From: an uncultured Eubacterium sp.
GTDB lineage: Bacteria > Bacillota > Clostridia > Lachnospirales > Lachnospiraceae
Reading direction: 5' to 3'
Assembly: GCA_934358495.1 (NCBI GenBank)
Contig: CAKRKO010000055.1
Span: forward strand, 1-17,314
Length of the DNA: 17,314 bases
Shown: positions 8,888 to 15,756 of the stretch, in pieces
Layout of the letters: every line of letters starts with the position of its first letter
How positions within the stretch are numbered: the first letter of the stretch is position 1
Notes under the pieces: generated by a model
Told to the model about the DNA's origin: nothing
Seen by the model: only the letters and a program-made list of their open reading frames with translations
Databases searched by the model: none
Translations under genes and position numbers: made by a program

Positions 8888-9802
8888 TCAGGCTTCTTTT
8901 CCGCGCTCCTGCAGATTTGTCTGCAGGAACGGCAGAATCTTCTCCAAGGAAGGATTCTCCGTTTTCGGCATCCACGCTGCAATGATATCTATGGTATCCT
9001 CTGATCCGCCAAAAGGTACTGACACTAGTCTGCCCCTGGACTGCAGTGGAATGGACAGATATGCCGGCAGGATCGTCACTCCCATATTTGCAGACAGCAT
9101 CAGCAGGATCGTCTCTACATCCTCAATCTTCGCTACCACATTCGGGTGATAACCATGTTTCCAGAACGGCTCTATGATTCGTTTATCCTCACCAATCTCA
9201 CTTTCCGGCGTACAGGCCAGAATCAGGTTTTCATCTTTCAGATCCGACCTTGTCACATACGGTTTCTGCGCCAGGATATGGGTTCGTGAAAACACTGCCG
9301 ACATGCGCTCTGTGCTGATTTTCAGTACTTCCACGTCCTGATAGTACCGCTCCTCAAACATTGGCATCAGTACCAGATCCATTTCTCCATTTTTCAGCAT
9401 TTTTAACAGCATGGACGGGCTCTGGCTCGTAAACTTCATGGCAATATTCGGATATTTTTCATTGAAAGCCTGAATCTTCTCAGCCAGCCCCGTATTACCG
9501 ATACCAACGGAAAACCCGATTTTCAGAGAACCGATAAATCCGCTGGAAGCCTCCCTTGTCCGCTCAATGGCCGTATCAATTCTTTTTAATATAGATGAAG
9601 CTTCTTTTAGAAACACTTTTCCCGCTGGTGTCAGCACTACTTTTTTCTTGGTACGCTCAAACAGGCTCACACCAAGCTGTTCCTCCAGTGCCTTGATCTG
9701 CTGGGTTACCGCAGTCTGGGAAACATACATGGCTTTCGCTGCTTTGGTAAAATTCAGTTCATGAGCCACCGCCAGAAAATATTCCAGTTGTCTGCTATTC
9801 AT
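8888..9802 (-). CDS. LysR-family transcriptional regulator (LysR1)
   Basis: This 304-residue protein has an N-terminal winged helix-turn-helix typical of LysR regulators (LEYFLAVAHELNFTKAAKA at 6-24, VSQTAVTQQIKALEEQLG, LFERTKKKVVLTPAG), a linker helix, and a periplasmic-binding-protein-like effector domain from about residue 90 (LKIGFSVGIGNTGLAEKI onward). The effector cannot be told from the sequence. It begins 2 nt after the aldolase stop, so the two genes are surely co-transcribed, and it sits inside the corrinoid cluster in the same direction as its neighbours rather than divergently, as most LysR genes are. It may control the aldolase, the transporter or the cobalamin genes. No T-N11-A site was found close to it. 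Confidence 0.9.
   Translation of the reverse strand: MNSRQLEYFLAVAHELNFTKAAKAMYVSQTAVTQQIKALEEQLGVSLFERTKKKVVLTPAGKVFLKEASSILKRIDTAIERTREASSGFIGSLKIGFSVGIGNTGLAEKIQAFNEKYPNIAMKFTSQSPSMLLKMLKNGEMDLVLMPMFEERYYQDVEVLKISTERMSAVFSRTHILAQKPYVTRSDLKDENLILACTPESEIGEDKRIIEPFWKHGYHPNVVAKIEDVETILLMLSANMGVTILPAYLSIPLQSRGRLVSVPFGGSEDTIDIIAAWMPKTENPSLEKILPFLQTNLQERGKEA
8907..8928. repeat. Perfect 9-bp inverted repeat at the end of lysR1
   Basis: TCCTGCAGA (8907-8915) and TCTGCAGGA (8920-8928) are perfect reverse complements around a 4-nt loop. The hairpin lies within the last codons of lysR1 and about 93 nt upstream of the cbiD start on the minus strand. No T-run follows it, so it is not a standard terminator. 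It could stabilise or separate the downstream cbi message, be a protein-binding site, or be chance within coding sequence. Confidence 0.45.
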
Positions 9803-9804
9803 TT

Positions 9805-10509
9805 TTAGTTCTCGCCTTCCGGTTTGTTGTATTTGACATACCCCGGATGTCTGCCTGGGATCTTGTATCCATTTTTACGCAGATCCATCAGTCCGTCAAT
9901 CTGATCCTTTGGCATATCCGGTGCTCCACCAAGCAAATGAACATACAGAGAAGTTTTTGCGTACATCTCCAGTGACTCCATACGGAAATAAGCACGGGTA
10001 AGGCTGTCTCCTACTGTCAGTGCTCCGTGATGTGCCAGCAGAACTGCATCGTGCTCCTGCAGGTACGGTGAGATGGAATCCGGCACTTCATCTGTGGAAG
10101 GTTTTGCATACGGTGCAATCGGAACTGCACCAAGATTTACGATAAACTCCATCACATGATAGCCGTCCAGTGGACGTCCGATAGATGCAAATGTTGTAGC
10201 GATCGGCGGATGCGCATGTACCACTGCCTTTACATCCTCACGCTCTTTATAACAACGGAAATGCATTTTCATCTCAGAAGACGGCTTGTATCCTTCTGCT
10301 GCTGAAATTACGGTTCCGTCCTCTTTCATATGCACCAGGATTTCCGGGGTCATTGCTGCCTTACTTACACCAGACGGAGTACATAAAAACGTACCGTCTT
10401 CCAGTTTTACAGACACATTTCCATCATTTGCTGCCACAATGCCTCGCTGCCACATTTTATGGCAGACATCACAGATTTCTTTGCGTTCTTTCATTGCATT
10501 TAATTCCAT
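9805..10509 (-). CDS. Class II (zinc-dependent) aldolase, FucA/AraD family
   Basis: The 234-residue protein belongs to the L-fuculose-phosphate aldolase / ribulose-5-phosphate 4-epimerase family. The aldolase residues are in place: GNVSVK (30-35), TPSGVSK (44-50), a likely catalytic glutamate E79 in SSEMKMH, and zinc ligands H98, H100 (VVHAHP) and H161 (AHHGAL). Their spacing matches E. coli FucA (E73, H92, H94, H155) shifted by six residues. Such enzymes reversibly cleave ketose or deoxyketose phosphates into dihydroxyacetone phosphate and an aldehyde. The substrate is unknown, and no fucose or arabinose genes flank it. GAGG lies about 8 nt before the ATG at 10509. It sits 48 nt after the NEAT-like gene and 2 nt before lysR1. 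Possible roles include supplying or removing a small aldehyde (CbiG releases acetaldehyde), but that is speculative. Confidence 0.88.
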   Translation of the reverse strand: MELNAMKERKEICDVCHKMWQRGIVAANDGNVSVKLEDGTFLCTPSGVSKAAMTPEILVHMKEDGTVISAAEGYKPSSEMKMHFRCYKEREDVKAVVHAHPPIATTFASIGRPLDGYHVMEFIVNLGAVPIAPYAKPSTDEVPDSISPYLQEHDAVLLAHHGALTVGDSLTRAYFRMESLEMYAKTSLYVHLLGGAPDMPKDQIDGLMDLRKNGYKIPGRHPGYVKYNKPEGEN

Positions 10510-10557
10510 ATCATATTCCTCACAATCTCTTCTGCTACTTCATATAGTTTTCATTTC

Positions 10558-11136
10558 TTAATGCCGCTTTTTCTGAGGAGTAAAATCCCGGTTTCTGCGT
10601 TTTGTAACAAAATAATTCAGGATTCCACCGCCCACGATAATGACCGCTGCCACCACAAGCACACGTTTTGCTGCCTCCTGTGGCAACGCACCTTTGCTCT
10701 CGATGGAATCCGCATAAAAAGTCAGTGTATAGGCAATTTCATGGGGTGTTCCCATGGCCGTTGTATCCGCGATCACCGGCATTTCCTCGTCAAATGCCAG
10801 AACCGGGATTGTAAACGTGGAATAACCGTTCTCATTTTTATTATCATTCAATAGTTTTTCCCCGTCCACGATCATATAATCATAGTTTGAACTGCTCCAC
10901 TGCAGCTGCGCATATGCTTTTCCGCCCTTTACGATAAATACCGTTGGCGAAACTACAGTTGCCTTTCCACTTCCGCCCTTCAGCATCACGTCAATGGCAT
11001 ATTCTCCGTCTTCTTTTTCCACGAAAAGAGGCTCCGCCTGCGCATTACCGCACAGACAGACACTGATCAATAATCCAAAACATAATCCCATCAGGGGACG
11101 AAGCAGTCTTTTCTTAAACATGTTCCATTTTTTCAT
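10558..11136 (-). CDS. Exported, membrane-anchored NEAT-like domain protein
   Basis: The 192-residue protein starts with a basic and hydrophobic signal peptide (1-34, probable cleavage after AQA). Residues 36-145 resemble a NEAT (near iron transporter) domain by eye: a DGEYAIDVMLKGGSGKAT strand region, a VFIVKGGKAYAQLQW strand, SSSNYDYM, and a DTTAMGTPHEIAYTLTF end segment. A transmembrane helix (158-176) and a basic tail (179-192) anchor it on the outer face of the membrane. NEAT domains bind haem through a YxxxY motif in the penultimate strand; here the aligned positions appear to be T130 and I134, so canonical haem ligation is doubtful. It begins 29 nt after the ABC-2 permease stop and follows the transporter in the same operon, so it may be a surface partner of that transporter. 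No LPxTG sorting signal is present. Family assignment is from memory and needs a profile search. Confidence 0.65.
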   Translation of the reverse strand: MKKWNMFKKRLLRPLMGLCFGLLISVCLCGNAQAEPLFVEKEDGEYAIDVMLKGGSGKATVVSPTVFIVKGGKAYAQLQWSSSNYDYMIVDGEKLLNDNKNENGYSTFTIPVLAFDEEMPVIADTTAMGTPHEIAYTLTFYADSIESKGALPQEAAKRVLVVAAVIIVGGGILNYFVTKRRNRDFTPQKKRH

Positions 11137-11165
11137 TCTGTCACTTTTCCTTTTCTATGTCGTTC

Positions 11166-11897
11166 CTACAGATTTTTCCGTTTATAAATAAACCAGAAGG
11201 AAAGGAATAAAAACACAACCAGATAGATTGCAAGAATCAAAATACCGATTGGATTGATGGCCTCCCCTTTTGCAATGCTTCGGATCATGGCACTGGTCTG
11301 GGATAACGGCAATGCACCAATCACCTGTCGAATGCCCTCCGGCATATTGTCCATGGAAAAAAATGTATTACACAGATAAGACATCGGCATAATGACATAG
11401 TTGGAAAACCGTGGTACATCTGTGTGGTTTTTCGCAATAAAGGAAACCACAACGGCAATCGTTGAAAATACCGCACCGTTTAAAAACATGACCAGAAAAG
11501 AAAAAACATTAAATACAAGTCCCGTTTTGATTGGCAGGATCAGAAGCATGATCACACATCCAGCATACAAGCCTCGCAGACTTCCCGCAATGACCTGTCC
11601 CACAATAAACTGCCACAGTGGCGTCGGAGAGATCATCACCTGATCAAAAGCTTTCTCATATAATCTTTGCACATTCAGATTCTGTGCAATAGCGTTAAAA
11701 CTTCCCGTCATTGTTGTCAGAGCTACTACACCCGGAATCAAAAAATTAAGATATGGTTCTCCATGAGAAACCATCTGGATTCCCATTCCAAACACAATCA
11801 GATACATCAACGGCGCGATCATGGCTGCCAGAGTAATCTTATAAAAATCCCTACGGAACTCCGTCCATTTTTCCCATAATACAGTTATAATTCCCAT
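11166..11897 (-). CDS. ABC-2 type transporter permease (NodJ/DrrB-like)
   Basis: This 243-residue integral membrane protein has about six hydrophobic segments (roughly residues 20-43, 52-70, 100-121, 128-153, 166-176 and 218-237) and the ABC-2 layout seen in NodJ/DrrB-type permeases. It includes a cytoplasmic loop with YEKAFDQVMISPTPLWQFIVGQ, the element that usually contacts the ATPase. It starts 2 nt after the ATPase stop and precedes the NEAT-like gene by 29 nt, so the three form a tight unit. ABC-2 permeases of this class usually export hydrophobic molecules, and no substrate-binding lipoprotein is encoded beside it, which also favours export. The cargo is unknown; its position inside a corrinoid operon suggests a tetrapyrrole, corrinoid or related compound, but this is inference. 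Confidence 0.88.
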   Translation of the reverse strand: MGIITVLWEKWTEFRRDFYKITLAAMIAPLMYLIVFGMGIQMVSHGEPYLNFLIPGVVALTTMTGSFNAIAQNLNVQRLYEKAFDQVMISPTPLWQFIVGQVIAGSLRGLYAGCVIMLLILPIKTGLVFNVFSFLVMFLNGAVFSTIAVVVSFIAKNHTDVPRFSNYVIMPMSYLCNTFFSMDNMPEGIRQVIGALPLSQTSAMIRSIAKGEAINPIGILILAIYLVVFLFLSFWFIYKRKNL

Positions 11898-11899
11898 CG

Positions 11900-12742
11900 T
11901 TACCGCTGCCTCTCTTTCTGCTCTGCCCGTGCCACAAATACATCTTCCAGCGTGGTATTGCGCAAAGCAGTCTGACCGGTGAGCCTGCTTAAATGAGCAA
12001 TCGCCTCTTCTCTGTTTTGGAAATAATGGCTCTTTAAACCATCCTGCGTCATCTCATCTACTGCAAAATGTCCCAGCTGTTCCACCATTTTTTTCGGTTC
12101 ATTCACTTCTTCCAGACGTCCTCGGTCCATAAAGGCCACCCGCTGACACAGGCTTTCCGCCTCTTCCATATAATGGGTCGTCAGAAGGATCGTCAGATTA
12201 TGGTCATTAAGCTGTCGCAGCAAATTCCACATCTGGCGGCGGGAAAGTGCATCCATTCCCGCCGTCGGCTCATCCAACAATAAAATCTCCGGTTCTGTCA
12301 GCAAAGCACGACAGACCATCAGTTTTCGTTTCATTCCACCGGAAAGCTTTCGCACTGTCCTGCGTCTGAAATCGATCAATCCGCAAAACTCCAGCAGTTC
12401 TTCTGTCTTTTCCTTGATCTTTTTACGGGGCATAAAATACAGCCGCCCCTGATACTCCATCACCTCATCCATGGTCATATCCTGACGCATGGAATACTCC
12501 TGGGTTATCACACTGATTTTGCGCTTCAAGCCCGGATTTTTACGGGAAAGCACTTCTCCGTTTACCCGAACCTCGCCTGCCGTTGGAAGCAGCAGCGTGG
12601 ACATCAGACTTATGGTCGTTGTCTTTCCTGCTCCGTTTGGTCCCAGCAGTCCGAAAAATTCTCCGGTTTCAATTTTCAGATTCAGATCATCCACAGCGGT
12701 AAAGGAGTCAAATTTCTTTGTCAGATTTACCAGTTCTATCAT
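11900..12742 (-). CDS. ABC transporter ATP-binding protein (DrrA/NodI-like)
   Basis: The 280-residue ATPase has a complete nucleotide-binding domain: Walker A GPNGAGKTT (34-42), Q-loop Q81, signature LSGGMKRK (133-140), Walker B ILLLDEP (153-159) and switch histidine H190 in TTHYMEEAE. The C-terminal extension ends in the NTTLEDVFVARAEQ type of sequence found in DrrA/NodI/CcmA-like exporter ATPases. The ATG at 12742 overlaps the cbiL stop by 4 nt (ATGA), so it is translationally tied to a cobalamin biosynthesis gene; the permease follows after 2 nt. It pairs with that permease to make a homodimeric-ATPase exporter. It lacks the sequence features and partners of cobalt ECF transporters (CbiMNQO), so it is not an obvious cobalt importer. 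Confidence 0.93.
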   Translation of the reverse strand: MIELVNLTKKFDSFTAVDDLNLKIETGEFFGLLGPNGAGKTTTISLMSTLLLPTAGEVRVNGEVLSRKNPGLKRKISVITQEYSMRQDMTMDEVMEYQGRLYFMPRKKIKEKTEELLEFCGLIDFRRRTVRKLSGGMKRKLMVCRALLTEPEILLLDEPTAGMDALSRRQMWNLLRQLNDHNLTILLTTHYMEEAESLCQRVAFMDRGRLEEVNEPKKMVEQLGHFAVDEMTQDGLKSHYFQNREEAIAHLSRLTGQTALRNTTLEDVFVARAEQKERQR

Positions 12743-13434
12743 TTTCCGGACTCCGCATCTTTCGCAATGATCAGGGAATAGTATCCTGCATCATCCGGAA
12801 TCTCTTCCACATTTCGGTATACATGTTCCGTTTCCATGCCGCAGTTTTCCACCATAGACACCTGTTTTCCCGTCTCACGCAAAATATCTTTCACCTGTTT
12901 CATCTTTTTGCCGGATTTCATAAAAACATAATTGCCCTCTGCATCCGGTGTATCGCCCAGACGATGAACCGCCGGTACGATATGTAATGTCTGGTTCCAC
13001 TCCACCAGTGGCTGATTGGTTCTGGCTGCTGCCGCGCAGAAAGATGTGATACCGCTTACCAGTGCAGTTTCATAACCATCTTCCTCCACACGTCTCTGCA
13101 GATAAGAAAAGGTAGAATAAATCGTCGGATCTCCCAGTGTCAGAAATACGATATCACGTCCCTGATCCAGCACTTCCTCCAACGCTTTTGCACCTTTTTT
13201 GTGATTTTCTTCCAATTCTTTTGCATCGTGTGTCATCGGCATATAAATGGAAAGCAATTCCTTGTCTGCCAGTTCCGGTGCTGCCTGCACAGCAATCTTA
13301 TAAGCAACCGTTTCTTTTGCGTCAGCCCCAGGCACTGCGATCACCTCTGTCTCACGGATCATTCGAACTGCCTTTAATGTCATCAATTCCGGATCTCCCG
13401 GTCCTACTCCTACTCCGTATAAAATTCCTCTCAT
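12739..13434 (-). CDS. cbiL: Cobalt-precorrin-2 C20-methyltransferase CbiL
   Basis: CbiL uses S-adenosylmethionine to add the C20 methyl group, the first methylation committed to the corrin ring after cobalt insertion; that carbon is later lost through CbiG. The 231-residue sequence shows the tetrapyrrole methylase signature GVGVGPGDPELMTLKA (7-22), LTLGDPTIYSTFSYL, VSGITSFCAAAARTNQPL and a C-terminal YYSLIIAKD. PELMTLKA and GDPTIYSTF are typical of CbiL/CobI. GGGG lies 8 nt before the ATG at 13434, and the gene begins 59 nt after the RACE-type gene stop. It stands apart from the other cbi genes, separated by the transporter/NEAT-like/aldolase/LysR1 island, and overlaps the ATPase gene by 4 nt. 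Confidence 0.94.
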   Translation of the reverse strand: MRGILYGVGVGPGDPELMTLKAVRMIRETEVIAVPGADAKETVAYKIAVQAAPELADKELLSIYMPMTHDAKELEENHKKGAKALEEVLDQGRDIVFLTLGDPTIYSTFSYLQRRVEEDGYETALVSGITSFCAAAARTNQPLVEWNQTLHIVPAVHRLGDTPDAEGNYVFMKSGKKMKQVKDILRETGKQVSMVENCGMETEHVYRNVEEIPDDAGYYSLIIAKDAESGK

Positions 13435-13493
13435 CTTAAGTTCCCCTTTCTCAAAAATAAAATATATATACTCTTTTTTCTATATTCGTTCGT

Positions 13494-15017
13494 TTATTCG
13501 AAGAACATCTCCGCCATATAGGCATCGCTGAACTTCTTATGTGTGGATAATTCCACATAGCGCATTTCCTGCTGCAGATGCGTAAGTTCCTGGCGGGCAT
13601 CTTCTGACAAAGCCGCCGATACTGCACCTTCACCTGCTGCATTTCCTACGGAGACCGTCACATGTTCCAATTCCGCCGGGATTAATCCAATGGCTGCAGC
13701 GCTTTTTTTATTCAAAAAGCTGCCAAATCCACCGGCCAGGATCACCTGTTCCACATCTGTGACGGCAATCTGTCTCTCCTCCAGCAAAATCTGAATGCCT
13801 GCTGCAATGGAGGCTTTGGCCAGCTGCAGTTTTCTCACATCTGCCTGGGTTACCTTTACCTCATCCGTCAGCCAGATGCAGGTTCCATCTTCATCCTCGC
13901 CCAGATATCCGGCAAAAGCTTCCTTCACATCGTCCGCATCCGCCATCAGTCCGGTTTCATCCAATAGTCCCGTCTCCAGGAAAACAGCCAATGCATCGAT
14001 CAGACCGGAGCCACAGATTCCGATGGCCTTTACATCATCGATGGTGGAACAGCAGATTTTTCCATCTTCCAGCCATACTTTTGATATTGCACCGGAAGCG
14101 GCCGGCATTCCCTTGGCAATCTCTGCTCCCTCAAAGGCAGGTCCGGCGGCCGTGGCACAGCAGACAAACTTGCCTGATTTTCCAAGTACCATCTCACCAT
14201 TTGTACCGATATCCAAAAGCAGCGTCTCTTTCTCGTCGAATTGCGCCAATTCAGAAGAATGCATCTGAACCGCTGCCAGATCCGATACAATATCGCCACC
14301 CACGTATCCAGCCACGGATGGAATCACATACACTTTTTTACAGTTTGACATACCAAGTTTCTCTGCTTCGTATACTTCTCCAAACAGAGACAACGGTGTA
14401 AACGGTGCCACACCGATACTCTCCGGAGAAAGACCGCAAAACAGATGACACATTACGGTATTTCCTGCAACTGCCAGCATCTGAATGGGTTCCGTTCTTC
14501 CAGTCTGCGCTTTCAGCTGTATCAGCATCATATTGATTTGTGATACAATGGCATCTCTCAGCCGGTTCAGACCATATTCCATAGACGCCTGTATTCTCGA
14601 GATCACGTCTGCGCCAAAACTGCGCTGCGCATTCGGCGCACTGACCGTTCCCAGCCGTTCTCCGGTTGTTCCATCCAATAAATGACATACCACTGTCGTG
14701 GTTCCGATATCACAGGCTGCCACCAGCCCTTCTATGCCATCTGCCGGATACAGATAACAGTTTCCTCTCTCCGCGATCAAAGACTTCTGTTCTTCCGGTA
14801 TGGTGATACACATACCATCCTCACACAATGTCTGGCAGGCAAGCACCTCTCCGATTCCATCTACCTTCACCATACATTTCCTGCAGGTTCCGTTTCCGCC
14901 ACAGGGCGCATGTACCTGCGTGATTCCAACCTCTTGAAACACTTCAAGGAGCGTGGTGTGCTTCCACGCTCCTGTGTATGCTGTCTTTTTATTTCCAAAT
15001 ATTACTTCTATTTTCAT
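13494..15017 (-). CDS. [2Fe-2S]/ASKHA reductive activator of corrinoid proteins (RACE-type, DUF4445)
   Basis: Proteins of this type restore inactive Co(II) corrinoid proteins to Co(I), coupling electron transfer from an iron-sulphur centre to ATP hydrolysis. The N-terminal ferredoxin-like domain has C39-x5-C45-x2-C48-x12-C61, the spacing for a [2Fe-2S] cluster. The ASKHA ATPase-like region follows: ACDIGTTTV (101-109), AVAGNTVMCHLFCGL (182-196), LLLDIGTNGE (266-275), GICGSGLIDAL (333-343) and VILAGGFGSFL (425-435). At 507 residues it is shorter than many family members (often over 600), consistent with a reduced linker region. AAGGA lies about 9 nt before the ATG at 15017. Neighbours are a UroD-type methyltransferase, a DUF2284 protein and cbiL. 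The corrinoid protein it serves is not in the window and may be encoded beyond the right edge. Confidence 0.9.
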   Translation of the reverse strand: MKIEVIFGNKKTAYTGAWKHTTLLEVFQEVGITQVHAPCGGNGTCRKCMVKVDGIGEVLACQTLCEDGMCITIPEEQKSLIAERGNCYLYPADGIEGLVAACDIGTTTVVCHLLDGTTGERLGTVSAPNAQRSFGADVISRIQASMEYGLNRLRDAIVSQINMMLIQLKAQTGRTEPIQMLAVAGNTVMCHLFCGLSPESIGVAPFTPLSLFGEVYEAEKLGMSNCKKVYVIPSVAGYVGGDIVSDLAAVQMHSSELAQFDEKETLLLDIGTNGEMVLGKSGKFVCCATAAGPAFEGAEIAKGMPAASGAISKVWLEDGKICCSTIDDVKAIGICGSGLIDALAVFLETGLLDETGLMADADDVKEAFAGYLGEDEDGTCIWLTDEVKVTQADVRKLQLAKASIAAGIQILLEERQIAVTDVEQVILAGGFGSFLNKKSAAAIGLIPAELEHVTVSVGNAAGEGAVSAALSEDARQELTHLQQEMRYVELSTHKKFSDAYMAEMFFE

Positions 15018-15112
15018 TCCCTGTAATTCCTTCTCTTACTACTTCTTTGCCTGTCTCACATCCAACATCTGCAGACCCAGAAATCCACATTTATTTTAAC
15101 AGAACATCCCCT

Positions 15113-15122
15113 TTGTATACAA
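15113..15122. promoter_or_regulatory. 10-bp palindrome TTGTATACAA after the DUF2284 gene
   Basis: A perfect palindrome lies in the 117-nt gap between the DUF2284 stop (15135) and the RACE-type start (15017). It shares the form TTGYATRCAA with TTGCATGCAA at 15796-15805. The rest of the gap shows no terminator and no clear promoter. It could be an operator, but a 10-bp palindrome is also expected by chance about once per kilobase. Confidence 0.25.
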
Positions 15123-15134
15123 GTGTATTTTCCT

Positions 15135-15674
15135 CTATTTCAGTAAAATACAGCTGCTGTACGCAATCGTATTCTTCCCATAATTATATTTCATTCCGGA
15201 CTGAATACACACTTTGCTGACAAATAATCCATATGCTTCCATAGATGGAATGGATTTCTCCGGGAACCGGCATGGTGCATCCGGATAGGTACATTTTTTA
15301 CATACCTGACAGGCTCCTGCTGCCATCGGAATGCAATCCGCATCCTGACTGCGCACGTACTCTACGAGTGCGGCAAACCGTTCTTTCTGATTCTGCTCCG
15401 TCTCCATCATGGTTTCCACATCAAATTCGTCCTCCAGTTGTCCTACAGACTGCACCAGAATACCTCTGGTGTACGGAGCTACTTTCTCGGCAATTTCTTC
15501 CAGTGTTCCACATCCCGGTGGACAAGCCCAATTGCGATTGTAAGAACGGCAGCGGTCTGCCGCGCACATCTGACGCACTTCCGGCAGAAACTCCAGTGCT
15601 TCCACGTTCAACGCACCTGCTTCTTCGAACCCGAACCGTTCCTTTGCCTCCCGGATCAAAGTTTCTAATTCCAT
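15135..15674 (-). CDS. DUF2284 family cysteine-rich predicted metal-binding protein
   Basis: The 179-residue protein has two cysteine groups: C37, C42, C51 and C55 (including NWACPPGCG), and a ferredoxin-like group C122-x2-C125-x2-C128-x6-C135 (ACQVCKKCTYPDAPC). This matches the DUF2284 family, predicted to bind a metal or iron-sulphur cluster and often found near methylotrophic or corrinoid methyltransferase genes; its biochemical role is not established. The frame continues up to 15743, but that first codon lies within the -35 box of the promoter. GGGGGG sits about 7 nt before the ATG at 15674, directly ahead of the folded region, so I choose 15674. It is the first gene after the sigma-A promoter and putative LysR site, and is followed by the reductive activator, which suggests an electron-transfer role beside it. 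Confidence 0.85.
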   Translation of the reverse strand: MELETLIREAKERFGFEEAGALNVEALEFLPEVRQMCAADRCRSYNRNWACPPGCGTLEEIAEKVAPYTRGILVQSVGQLEDEFDVETMMETEQNQKERFAALVEYVRSQDADCIPMAAGACQVCKKCTYPDAPCRFPEKSIPSMEAYGLFVSKVCIQSGMKYNYGKNTIAYSSCILLK

Positions 15675-15714
15675 GGTAAATCCCCCCTGTTTCTCTTTTT
15701 TTTCCACAGAATTA

Positions 15715-15743
15715 ATTATAAATCTACCTATATAAAAACTCAA
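15715..15743 (-). promoter_or_regulatory. Sigma-A promoter for the DUF2284-RACE-cobalamin unit
   Basis: On the minus strand, TTGAGT (15743-15738) is followed by exactly 17 nt and a consensus TATAAT (15720-15715). Transcription would start near 15708, leaving a leader of about 33 nt that contains little besides the ribosome-binding site and so has no room for a cobalamin riboswitch. Confidence 0.8.
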
Positions 15744-15756
15744 TGGAAGAACCCTT

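Noticed and set aside
8815..8982. Longer cbiD start giving 56 extra N-terminal residues
   Set aside because: The extra residues overlap lysR1 in another frame, are rich in Arg and Cys, and the ATG at 8814 with GGAG upstream fits the family start.
11900..12742. Cobalt ECF transporter ATPase CbiO
   Set aside because: The partner is an ABC-2 permease and the C-terminal extension is of the DrrA/NodI type; no CbiM, CbiN or CbiQ is present.
15675..15743. Longer start for the DUF2284 protein
   Set aside because: That start codon falls in the -35 element of a strong promoter, so it would not be on the transcript; the ATG at 15674 has GGGGGG at the right distance.
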